A stretch of 64,000 bases of DNA, taken from Cercis canadensis. Lineage: Eukaryota > Streptophyta > Magnoliopsida > Fabales > Fabaceae. Below are positions 1 through 10,669 of the stretch, piece after piece. The DNA is taken from NCBI GenBank assembly GCA_003255065.1, contig QAOA01000725.1:270340-334339 (forward strand). The letters run 5' to 3'. Numbering within the stretch: position 1 is the stretch's first letter; each line of letters starts with the position of its first letter. The notes below the pieces were generated by a model that saw only the letters and a list, made by a program, of their open reading frames with translations, searched no databases and had not been told where the DNA came from. The translations under genes and the position numbers were made by a program.

Positions 1-1090
1 TTGAAGATATACCTCTTATGGTTCTAAAAAGACAAGAAACATCTAAATCGGAGCTCTATAGCTCCAGAAAGATTTAAAAGACTATATGCTGTCATAAAAA
101 ATTAACTAGCTAACAATACAGAAAACATCAAACTTTAAATGTAAACTGAGAACAAAGTAGATGTAAAAAAAATCTGAAAATTATATATATTTAAGCCACA
201 TATCTTATGATTCTAATGAGACTAACATCACTTAATTTGAAGCTATATAACTCTAGAAATAAATAAAAGATTGCACACTGTCAGAGAAAACCAACAGGCT
301 TGACAGGACAGAGAAACAGCCAACTTTAAATCAAAACCGAGAGCAAGGGAGATATGAAAAAAATCTGAAAATAATATATATTAAAACCACACATCTTACG
401 GTTCTAATGAGACTAACATCAATTAATTTGGAACCGTTTAACTCTAGAAAGAAATAAAAGATTGTACACTGCCAGAGAAAACCAAAGGCTTGACAGGGCA
501 GAAAAAACAGCCAAACTTAAATCAAAACTGGGAGCAGAGGAGACATGAAAAAAATCTGAAACTAATATATATTAAAAACACGCCTCTTACGGTTCTAATG
601 AGACCAACATCAATTAATTTGGAGTCCTGAAGCTTTGTCTAGAAAAATAAAACCAACTACTGCCAGAGCTGCCTAAAAGCTGCGAAAATGAAGAAATCTT
701 ACCTTGGTTCTCTTTCTCTTTGCCCTCTCTTCTTCCTTGTTTAGGTTATGTTCTCTCTATTGCTCTTTTTCTGTGTATTCTGTTGGTCTCTGTTTCAGCC
801 CTTTGCCTCTTGCTTTTATACTACTCAACTTGTACCCAAGTCCTTCACATCTTTCTCACTATTTGTGTCAACCCCCATCTCTTTCTCTCTTTAAAACAAT
901 TATCCCTCTATCCCTTTTTTTGGTATTTCAATTGCACACAATCTCTATCTCTCTCTTTTGTTTCCGACTTACTCATGTCTCTTATTTTTCATGCACTCAC
1001 ATCTCTTTCTATGTTTATCTCTTTCTACACATTTAATTATACCATATATATATATAAAATTTATTATTTAGACGAAAATAGGTGTCCACA
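1..1090 (-). repeat. 3' LTR of element A (partial)
   Basis: Positions 1-1090 match 11541-12630 almost base for base. On the minus strand the LTR begins TGTGGACACC at 1090. The open frames between 700 and 1170 are pyrimidine-rich LTR sequence, not genes. The remaining roughly 870 bp of this LTR would lie to the left of the window. Confidence 0.92.
165..640. repeat. About 190-bp tandem repeats inside the LTR (three units)
   Basis: A unit of about 190 bp recurs with starts near 167, 361 and 551. Each unit contains a run like AAATCTGAAAATTATATATA, then an ACATCTTATGGTTCTAATGAGAC-like block, then a CAGAGAAAACCAA-like block. The same array is seen in the other LTR at about 11705-12175, so it predates the insertion. 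Such repeats inside an LTR may be copies of promoter or enhancer sequence, but nothing here proves that. Confidence 0.75.
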
Positions 1091-1108
1091 GTTTGCCCCT
1101 CTTTACAT
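1091..1108 (-). other. Polypurine tract of element A
   Basis: On the minus strand, AAAGAGGGGCAAAC lies directly before the 3' LTR start TGTGGACACC. A purine-rich tract at this spot is where plus-strand DNA synthesis is primed in LTR retrotransposons. Confidence 0.8.
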
Positions 1109-1224
1109 GTTTCCTATTAGAATGATGTGTGAAGCTTTCGCTTATCGCATTTTTCGCATAAGGGACATGTAAAAATAAAAGACACGTATTTCGTCTAGTA
1201 CTCAAGGCAGAGATTGTAATGTCA

Positions 1225-1795
1225 AACCAGAATGACGTAAATTACAATGGCGAAAACATGATGACAGGAGAATGTAATATCGAGAAATGAGAATAACATG
1301 AAATCATAACAGCACAACATTTAATAGCAAAAAATTAATGGTACCAAATTTAATGACAGAAAAATTAATGGCATGAAATGTAATAGCTAGAAAATTAATG
1401 ACATGAAATATAACAGCGAGAAAATTAATGACACAAAATGTAATGGCGAGAAAGTTAATGGCATAAAACATAATGGCTAGAAAATTAATGGCATAAAATG
1501 TAATGGCGAGAAAATTAATGACATGAAAAGTAATAGCAGAGAAATTAATGGCATAAAATGTAATGACGAGAAAATTAATGGCATAAAATGTAATGGCGAA
1601 AAAATTAATGGCAAAAATGTAATGACACGAAAATGTAATGACATAAAAATGTAACGGCGAAAAAATTAATGGCAGAAAATATAATGGCAGAGAATTAATG
1701 ACGTGAAATGTAATGGCAGAAAACATAATGGCTAGAAAATTAATGGCGTAAAAATGTAATGACAAGAAAATTGATGACATGAAATTTTAAAAACT
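1225..1795. repeat. About 30-bp minisatellite in the 3' region of element A
   Basis: A unit close to AAAATTAATGGCATAAAATG plus TAATGGCGAG is repeated about 18 times with small variations. A long minus-strand open frame across it is a by-product of a repeat length divisible by three and is not a gene. It lies between gag and the 3' LTR, where Tat/Ogre elements are known to have a hypervariable, tandem-repeat-rich 3' untranslated region. Confidence 0.88.
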
Positions 1796-2640
1796 CTGAC
1801 GGACTGTCAGAGCTTGATCAAACTATCAAGTAAATGCAATCTGAAAATCTCAACTGGACTGTCGAGTCGAAATTGAAATTGGAAGGAAATTTTAAAATTT
1901 TTGACGGACCGTTAGACCTTGATCAAGCTGTCAAGTAAATGCCAGTGAAAACCTCGACCAAATTGTTGAGTGATAAAACTCTGATAGAACAGTTAGACCT
2001 TGACTGAACTGTCAAGTAAATACAAATGAAAACCTCGATCGAATTGTCGAGTGACGAAATAGAAATTGGAAGGAAATTTTAAAATTTTTGACGGACCGTC
2101 AGACCTTAACCAAACTGTCAAGTAAATGCGAATGAAAGCCTCAACTGGACTATTGAGTGATAAAACTCTGACGGATAGTCAGACCTTGACTGAACTGTCA
2201 AGTAAATGCGAATGAAAACCTCAACTGGACTGTTGAGTGATAAAACTTTGACGGATAGTCAGATCTTGACCGAACTGTCAATTAAATGTGAATGAAAACC
2301 TCAACTGGACCGTTGAGTGATAAAACTCTGATGGACAGTAAGACCTTGATTGAATTGTCAAGTAAATGCGAATGAAAGGCCTCAACCGAACTATCGAGTG
2401 ACGAAATTGAAATTGGAAGGAAATTTTAAAACTTATGACGAACCGTTAGACCTTGACCGAACTGTCAAGTAAATGCGAATGAAGACTTCAACTGGACTGT
2501 CGAGTGATAAAACTATAAAACTAAGATTGACGTGAAATTCTTTTTAAAAAGTTTGACAAACTGTCAAACATTGACCGAACTGTCAAGTAAATGCAAATAG
2601 AAATATCAACCGGAATGTTGAGTTGACTGAAATAGTAATG
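1796..2640. repeat. About 81-bp tandem array (with longer variant units) in element A
   Basis: A unit of about 81 bp recurs around 1898, 1979, 2085, 2165, 2246, 2325, 2436 and 2552. It contains GACGGACCGTCAGACCTTGA, GAACTGTCAAGTAAATGCGA and CTGGACTGTCGAGTGA. Some units carry an additional block of about 25 bp around AAATTGGAAGGAAATTTTAA. The unit is rich in short inverted words built on GACNGTC/GACTGTC. This is a second, independent satellite-like array next to the 30-bp one. Confidence 0.85.
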
Positions 2641-3106
2641 CATGAGTTTTAATTTTTTTAATTTTTTTTTTTTGAAAATAAAATCTCAAAGAGCTTAAAG
2701 AACAAAAGACATTCAATTAGCCTAAAGATGCAGCACGACTTACTTGCTCAAAGAAGATTTAACCCAATCAAAATTTACCCTATTTTAAAGCCTTTTGCTT
2801 TTTAACCAAACACTGAAGCATACCATTCAAGCTCACTTGACTTGAGATTATAACGTGTTCATCAATGGGCTCTCAGTTGCCATGAAAACTTTGAGAGCAT
2901 ATCCTTCTACACTTTTCCACTTAAGCATATCTGAACACTCATCATCAAGATCTTGTAATTACTTCAAAGTGAATTCACAAAAATTAATGCTGATGTTGTT
3001 AATCCAGTAACATCCACTCTTGTTTTATTTAACAAAAATTAATGAACGAGTCATGCATTCAAGAAATAACAGAGTGGTGAAGAAATGATTGATATGAAAC
3101 AAGATC
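2641..3106. other. Element A interior with no recognisable gene
   Basis: This is AT-rich sequence between the tandem arrays and the first copy of the 3.4-kb block. I see no open frame of note and no polymerase motif. Confidence 0.6.
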
Positions 3107-6100
3107 TATGCCCATTGATTTATGCAAATGAACTTATAAGGACAAAGTTATGGAAGAAAAGAATTTCGGGCAACCCAAAATTTGCCCTTGTGTCAAGCAC
3201 TGGGGAGGATCATGGGGACAAAGTTAGGACATAGAACTCTTCTTACAATGGTTATGAGAGCTTGCAAATTTGAATAATAAAAATTTGCCCCAGTGTAAGG
3301 ATTCAAAAATATTCCTTTTGAGGGTCATGCAATTGATACCAATGAGATTTTTCTTGAGTCAGGCTTTGCCCCAATTTTATTTCCTTTCAAAACAAAAAAT
3401 TTTTCATGAAAATTTTTGCCCCAGTTTACGGTTTTAGCAAACCTATCTTCAAGGAGGTCTTCAAAAGCTTGTAATGTGGTCTTAGAGTAAAAGACTTTTA
3501 TTTTGAAATGAAAGAATAAAGCCTCAAAATTTGATTTTGTCCCTTACCTTATTTCTCCATTTTTCTTCAATGCCCAAACTCCAATAGGCTTTTATGCCAA
3601 CATTCATTTACCAAGAGGATTCTCATGGGTTGTAATGGGGTTTTAGGGATGTAAAACATGTCTAATGAAAGAAAAGATGTAAAGGCCCAAACATTTGATG
3701 TTGGGATGACAATGAGAATCTTGCTTTTGTAACTTGCGATCTTCTAAATTTTTATTTTTGTGTCAGTTGAATAGCCTTTCCTATTTCTCAACCAATTAGA
3801 AGGAATACATTTGTTTATTCTCTTTCTTTCTTTTTTTCTCTTTTTTTGAGAGGAATTTCTTTCTTTTTTGAAGGTTNTTCTTTTTTTTTTTTTGGAGAGC
3901 TTTTCTCTCTTTTGCATTTCCTTTGCATTTATACTTTCTTTTTGGCAAGTCTACCGACATTTTGAAGACATCTTTTGCAAGTTTGTTCTCATTGTACCCA
4001 GGGTATGATTCTCATCAGGTATGAAGGACAATTTAAAGCTCAAAGTGGTTTGACAAAGGATACGATGTGTTTGGATAGAAGAAAGAAAATAATCATTCTT
4101 GGCATTTGAATATTATCGTAAAAACTAATTAAAGTTCTACGTTTCCCAACGAAGTACATGAATTCAAAAATTAAGAAATGAACTACTTCTTCAAGCTCAA
4201 ATAGGTGACTAAGGATACTCCACAATGTTTGGGGTCCTGAGGTTCCATCATTCTCAAGTTTATCATTTTTGCATCAATCCCAACTCCTCAAAGGGAAGAC
4301 TCATGTAGGTTTNTTTTTTTTTTTTTTTGAAAGATTTTAAGGATAAGCATTTAAAAAGAATTAAAATAAGAAAGATGGTGAATGAGAACGCATGATCGTT
4401 ACATTAATGCAGTCAAATAAAATAAGGTCTAGAGTAAGACTTTGACAAAATAAACATTAATAATCGAGAAAAGCTTTGAATTAATGAAAATTTCCTTGAT
4501 GATCTCCTCTAATCTATCCACCTGCACTTGAACTAGAAACTTTCAGGCTTGCACCTCATGATTTGGCAAAGGGCTGATGATCAAAATTGGCACTCCATTT
4601 TCATATTCTACTTTCGCAACCCCGGCCTTGATCAACTGTAGCACGCGGTCTTTAAAAACCTTGCAATATTCAATTGAATGTCCTAACACATCACTGTGGA
4701 ATGCACAACTAAGATGCAGATTGTAGCTTGGAGGGAATAGAGGTTCTAGTGGTTTCACCGGTTGTGGTGTCATTACTTGTGCTTCTAGTAACTACAAGTA
4801 CAATTCCAAATTGGTCATTCCCAAATCAGGAAAAACATCATTCTTTCGAGAACCTCTTGGTCGTCCATGATTAGACTTGATCACCCATGGTGCCTTGGGA
4901 AAATGGTATCCTTGAGGAGAATTTTGGTGAGGTGTATAGAATGATGGAAGATTAGGTTGGTATGAAGGATAAGATAATGGGATTACATTAACTTGGTAAG
5001 GAGGTGAGAAAGTGGGACTTGGTGAATGGTATGGACCTCGAAGTTGAAGGTATGATGGTGCTCCCGGTGTTTGCACCCAGTTTACTTCTCCTTCATTATT
5101 TTTTGGAAAATCCCATTTCCTTTGGCCGGAGCCATTGCTCCCAGCATTAGCTCCTTGTAACTTTCCTGACCTTACAAGTCCTTCTATCCTCTCTCCAGCT
5201 TTAATTATATCAGAAAAATCATGAAATGGGCAGCCATCCATTAATTCGAGGTATGGGGATTTCAGAGTATTAAGAAAGATAGAGCACAATTCAGAATCAA
5301 GAAGTAGAGGTTGAACTTCTGCTGCTAAGGTCCTCCACTTTTGTGCGTACTCTCTAAAGGACTCATCTGTCTTCTTTTGCATATTCTTCAATTGCTCTCT
5401 TGTAGGTGTGATGTCATAGTTGAACTTGTACTGCTTTAAAAAAGTATCTGCCAAATCTGTCCAACTCCACATCTTGGTAGGGTCTAGGTTCATGAACCAA
5501 TTGTAAGAAGGACTAGTCAGACTCTTAGGGAAGAAATGGATCATTACCATCTCATCCTCCTTTATCGCAGCCATCTCAGTAATGTACGACACCAAGTGAA
5601 ACTTTGGGTTACCTGTACCATCATACTTTTGAAACTCAGGAAGCTTAAAATATTTGGAGATTGACATATTTGGAGTAAGTCGTAACTGCTTGATTCCCAT
5701 AGCACCAAAAGAGCTAGTCCCTCCCATAGCTCGAATCCTTTCTTCAAGGGTTAGCAACTTTTCCTTTTGCTAAGTCTTTTGCTTCTTCTTCTCATACCCC
5801 TCATTGTCTTTCTCAAGATGCATGGTTAAAGGTGGATTTTGGGTCGTGGGATTAGGGATGTAATGAGTGATTAGATGTGTATAGGTGAAAACACCACCTT
5901 GATTTTCGCTTGGATTAAAGGCAGCTTCAATCGAATTTGCAGTTGAAATCAAAGGTGGTGGCAGCATGGTATATCGGGTGTCCGATGGTTGGGAGATAGG
6001 TGGAATTGCAGAATTGGGGTCAAATCCATGCCCAGGGGCAGATGTAGGAGGCATACCCCATATCGGATTAAATTGGGAAGTTGAAGAAATTTGCTCATTT

Positions 6101-6511
6101 GACGACAATGGTAAAAACAAAGTTGCTTGAGAAATTGAAGAAATTGTAGTATTGCTTGGGCCTTCAGACACCCCTTTCAGCTTTAGACTTTGAGTAAGCA
6201 AATTCAGTATTTCATCTATTTGACCCTTCATTCCATCTAGCTCAGCTTTAAAATCTCTACTCTGATCTTGAATCCCTTCCATGATTGTGATGGTTCTGGA
6301 TCTTAGTACGATTGACCTCTCACCAGAGTACTTTTGATTGAGCTTGTTTTCCTTTGAGCGAGCTATGTTCGCAGTTTTTCAATAAAACCTTATGGGATGA
6401 ATGAAAAAAAAATGAGATTTATGGAATCAAAACAAGGTTTCTACATTCTCTTCTTTATTTGGAAAATGGAAAAATGAAAATGTCAATGAGAGAGAAAAAA
6501 AAAAAGGAGAC
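3107..6511 (-). repeat. 3.4-kb tandem duplication in element A, copy 1
   Basis: This block starts TATGCCCATTGATTTATGC and repeats almost unchanged from 6523. It holds the gag region plus about 1.4 kb of flanking non-coding sequence. The copies differ by scattered substitutions and a few short insertions, so they are not identical. Two single Ns in this copy (3877, 4313) lie in homopolymer runs. Confidence 0.9.
4543..6282 (-). mobile_element. gag region of element A, copy 1 (broken)
   Basis: Minus-strand remnant of a gypsy gag. It starts MEGIQDQSRDFKAELDGMKG with a short coiled-coil-like stretch, then a proline-rich linker. The retrotransposon gag domain follows, with signatures such as FHLVSYITEMAA, YNWFMNLDP, FLKQYKFNYD and RTLAAEVQPLL. 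After it come a second Pro/Tyr-rich linker and a short C-terminal block (CAFHSDVLGHSIEYC). No zinc knuckle of the usual CCHC type is seen. The region is broken, with about two breaks. Confidence 0.85.
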
Positions 6512-6522
6512 ACTTTTTTAAT

Positions 6523-9500
6523 ATATGCCCATTGATTTATGCAAATGAACTTATAAGGACAAAGTTATGGAAGAAAAGAATTTTGGGCAACCCAAAATTT
6601 GCCCCTGTGTCAAGCACTGGGGAGGATCATGGGGACAAAGTTAGGACATAGAACTCTTCTTACAATGGTTATGAGAGCTTGCAAATTTGAATAATAAAAA
6701 TTTGCCCCAGTGTAAGGATTCAAAAATATTCCCTTTGAGGGTCATGCAATTGATACCAATGAGATTTTTCTTGAGTCAGACTTTGCCCCAGTTTTATTTT
6801 CTTTGAAAACAAAAAAATTTTCATGAAAATTTTTGCCCCAGTTTACGGTTTTAGTAAACCTATCCTCAAGGAGGTCTTCAAAAGCTTGTAATGTGGTCTT
6901 AGAGTAAAAGACTTTTATTTTGAAATGAAAGAATAAAGGCTCAAAATTTGATTTTGTCCCTTACCTTATTTCTCCATTTTTCTTCAATGCCCAAACTCCA
7001 GTAGGCTTTTATGCCAACATTCATTTACCAAGAGGATTCTCATGGGTTGTAATGGGGTTTTAGGGATGTAAAACATGTCTAATGAAAGAAAAGATGTAAA
7101 GGCCTAAACATTTGATGTTGGAATGACAATAAGAATCTTGCTTTTGTAACTTGCGATCTTCTAAATTTTTATTTTTGTGTCAGTTGAATAGCATTTCCTA
7201 TTCCTCAACCAATTAGAAGGAATACATTTGTTTATTCTCTTTCTTTCTTTTTTTCTCTTTTTTTGAGAGGAATTTCTTTCTTTTTTGAAGGTTTTTTTTT
7301 TTTTTTTTTGGAGAGCTTTCCTCTCTTTTGCATTTCCTTTGCATTTATACTTTCTTTTTGGCAAGTCTACCGACATTTTGAAGACATCTTTTGCAAGTTT
7401 ATTCTCATTGTACCCAGGGTATGATTCTCATCAGGTATGAAGGACAATTTAAAGCTCAAAGTGGTTTGACAAAGGATACGATGTGTTTGGATAGAAGAAA
7501 GAAAATAATCATTTTTGGCATTTGAATGTTATCATAAAAACTAATTAAAGTTCTACCTTTCCCAAGGAAGTACATGAATTCAAAAATTAAGAAATGAACT
7601 ACTTCTTCAAGCTCAAATAGGTGACTAAGGATACTCCACAATGTTTGGAGGAACAAAAAAATGCCTTCAATCATTGGAAAAGTTTGTTTGTAGAGCTCAA
7701 AATTTGCTTGGAAACAATTCATCTTTTGGGGTCTTGAGTTTCCATCATTCTCAAGTTTATCATTTTTGCATCAATCCCAACTCCTCAAAGGGAAGACTCA
7801 TAGAGGTTTTTTTTGTTTTTTTTTTTTTTTGAAAGATTTTAAGGATAAGCATTTAAAAAGAATTAAAATAAGAAAGATGGTGAATGAGAACGCATGATCG
7901 TTACATTAATGCAATCAAATAAAATAAGGTCTAGAGTAAGACTTTGACAAAATAAACATTAACAACCGAGAAAAGCTTTGAATTAATGAAAATTTCCTTA
8001 ATGATCTCCTCTAATCCATCCACTTGCACTTGAACTAGAAACTTTCAGGCTTGCACCTCATGATTTGGCAAAGGGCTGATGATCAAAATTGGCACTCCAT
8101 TTTCATATTCTACTTTCACAACCCCAACCTTGATCAACCGTAGCACGCGGTCTTTAAAAACCTTGCAATATTCAATTGAATGTCCTAACACATCATTGTG
8201 GAATGCACAACTAAGATGCAGATTGTAGCTTGGAGGAAATAGAGGTTCTAATGGTTTCACCGGTTGTGGTGTCATTACTTGTGCTTCTAGTAACTGCAAG
8301 TACAATTCCAAATTGGTCATTCCCAAATCAGGAAAAGCATCATTCTTTCGAGAACCTCTTGGTCGTCCATGATTAGACTTGATCACCCATGGTGCCTTGG
8401 GAACATGGTATCCTTGAGGAGAATTTTGGTGAGGTGCATAGAATGATGGAAGATTAGGCTGGTATGAAGGATAAGATGATGGGATTACATTAACTTGGTA
8501 AGGAGGTGAGAAAGTGGGATTTGGTGAATGGTATGGACCTCGAAATTGAAGGTATGATGGTGCTCCCGGTGTTTGCACTCAGTTTACTTCTCCTTCATTA
8601 TTTTTTGGAAAATCCCGTTTCCTTTGGCTAGAGCCATTGCTCCCAGCATTAGCTCCTTGTAACTTTCCTGACCTTACAAGTCCTTCTATCCTCTCTCCAA
8701 CTTTAATTATATCAGCAAAATCATGAAATGGGCAGCCATCCATCAATTTGAGGTATGGGGATTTCAGAGTGTCAAGAAAGATAGAGCACAATTCATAATC
8801 AAGAAGTAGAGGTTGAACTTCTGCTGCTAAGGTCCTCCACTTTTGTGCGTACTCTCTAAAGGACTCATCTGTCTTCTTTTGCATATTCTTCAATTACTCT
8901 CTCGTAGGTGCAATGTCATAGTTGAACTTGTACTGCTTTAAAAAAGCATCTACCAAATTTGTCCAACTCCGCATCTTGGTATGGTCTAGGTTCATGAACC
9001 AATTGTAAGCAGCACCAGTTAAACTCTTAGGGAAGAAATGAATCATTACCATCTCATCCTCCTCTATCGCAGCCATCTCAGTAATGTACGACACGAAGTG
9101 AAACTTTGGGTTACCTGTACCATCATACTTTTGAAACTCAGGAAGCTTAAAATCTTTAGGGATTGACACATTTGGAGTAAGTCGTAACTGCTTGATTCCC
9201 ATAGCACCAAAAGAGCTAGTCCCTTCCATAGCTCGAATCCTTTCTTCAAGGGTTAGCAACTTTTCCTTTTGCTTAGTCTTTTGCTTCTTCTTCTCATACC
9301 CCTCATTCCCTTTCTCAAAATGCATGGTTAAAGGTGGATTTTGGGTCGTGGAATTAGGGATGTAATGAGTGATTGGATGTGTATAGGTGAAAACACCACC
9401 TTGATTTTCGCTTGGATTAAAGGCAGCTTCAATCGAATTTGCAGTTGAAATCAAAGGTGGTGGCAGCATGGTATATCGGGTGTCCGATGGTTGGGAGATA

Positions 9501-10020
9501 GGTGGAATTGCAGAATCGGGGTCAAATCCATGCCCAGGGGCAGATGTAGGAGCCATCATGTATGGAGGCATACCCCATATCGGATTAAATTGGGAAGTTG
9601 AAGAAATTTGCTCATTCGACGGCAACGGTAAAAACAAAGTTGCTTGAGAAATTGGAGAAATTGTAGTATTGCTTGGGCCTTCAGACACCCCTTTTAGCTT
9701 TAGACTTTGAGTAAGCAAATTCAGTATTTCATCTATTTGACCCTTCATTCTATCTAGCTCAGCTTTAAAATCTCTACTCTGATCTTGAATCCCTTCCATG
9801 ATTGTGATGGTTCTGGATCTTAGTACGATTGACCTCTTACTGGAGTACTTTTGATTGAGCTTGTTTTCCTTTGAGCGAGCTATGTTCGCAATTTTTCAAT
9901 AAAACCTTATGGGATGAATGAAAAAAAAAATGAGATTTATGGAATAAAAACAAGGTTTCCACATTCTCTTCTTTATTTGGAAAATGGAAAAGTGAAAATG
10001 TCAATGAGAGAGAAAAAAAA
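6523..10020 (-). repeat. 3.4-kb tandem duplication in element A, copy 2
   Basis: Second copy of the block at 3107-6511, on the same strand and in the same orientation, separated from it by about 11 bp. It has an extra stretch of about 70 bp near 7650-7725 that copy 1 lacks. There is no N at the junction with copy 1, unlike most of the other local duplications in this window. Confidence 0.9.
8045..9799 (-). mobile_element. gag region of element A, copy 2 (broken)
   Basis: Near-identical partner of the gag at 4543-6282 with the same domain order: N-terminal coiled coil, Pro-rich linker, retrotransposon gag domain (YNWFMNLDHTK, FLKQYKFNYD), Pro/Tyr-rich linker and C-terminal block. It is broken, with about two breaks. 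Being nearer the 5' LTR, it would be the first of the two read on a transcript. Confidence 0.85.
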
Positions 10021-10648
10021 AGTAGACACTTGGTTTATTTGAAAAAGAAGCGAGGCATCATACCTCTCCCTTTAATGCAAGAAAACAATTACAGAAATAA
10101 CAAAAAACAAAAAAATGCTTCCTTGACGTCTTATGAATGGACCAGCCTTAGGCTTAGAATTGCTAACTTAATGGTCAAGGTCTACCCTATAAAGGTGGGC
10201 ATCTACCGTCAAAACTACGTGCATGGTTTGGTGATGAGTGCTAATATCCTGAAAGTCCAAGGTACTGTAGATTGCCTCTCATTAGGATGATAGAGACTCT
10301 GTCTTGTTGACATGAATAGATGAAAGGTAGAGCCTCTCTATTTACTCATATAAAAAGACAAGTTGCAATCTAAGTTTAAATGTGACTCGGGTATAGAGCC
10401 AGAGAATGTGTGTGAGGTATGACTGTTAGTGTTTTGTATGTACAAGGGAAACAAACAAACCTCATCCTACATCTACCCGCTGCAAAAGAAAGCATAATAT
10501 ACTATAATTATTTACGAATGCGAGGAAAAAAAAATATACACAATATATGCATGAAATAATGAAAACTAAATGAACAATGGGATAAAGAAAATACAAAAAG
10601 GCCATACTTATTTTGCACAATTAACTTCTTAGGCTTGACTCTCGAATA
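9800..10648 (-). other. Leader (5' untranslated region) of element A
   Basis: Minus-strand leader between the primer-binding site and the first gag. It has no convincing open frame or extra ORF1, although Ogre elements often carry an ORF in this place. Confidence 0.55.
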
Positions 10649-10666
10649 TCCCCAGTGGAGTTGCCA
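10649..10666 (-). other. Primer-binding site of element A (tRNA-Arg type)
   Basis: On the minus strand, TGGCAACTCCACTGGGGA lies three bases after the end of the 5' LTR. Apart from one base it matches the TGGCGACTCCACTGGGGA site that I recall for Ogre-type elements, which is complementary to an arginine tRNA. Confidence 0.75.
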
Positions 10667-10669
10667 GAT

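Noticed and set aside
704-1172. Open frames rich in Leu, Ser and Phe at 704-1172, and again at 12228-12694
   Set aside because: They are translations of pyrimidine-rich LTR sequence, present identically in both LTRs, with no protein-like composition.
1304-1780. 158-codon minus-strand frame of repeated AINFLAITF-like residues
   Set aside because: It is an artefact of a 30-bp tandem repeat whose length is a multiple of three.
1225-2640. Possible CRISPR array from regularly spaced repeats
   Set aside because: Units abut without unique spacers, they vary in sequence, and they lie inside a plant retrotransposon. These are ordinary tandem repeats.
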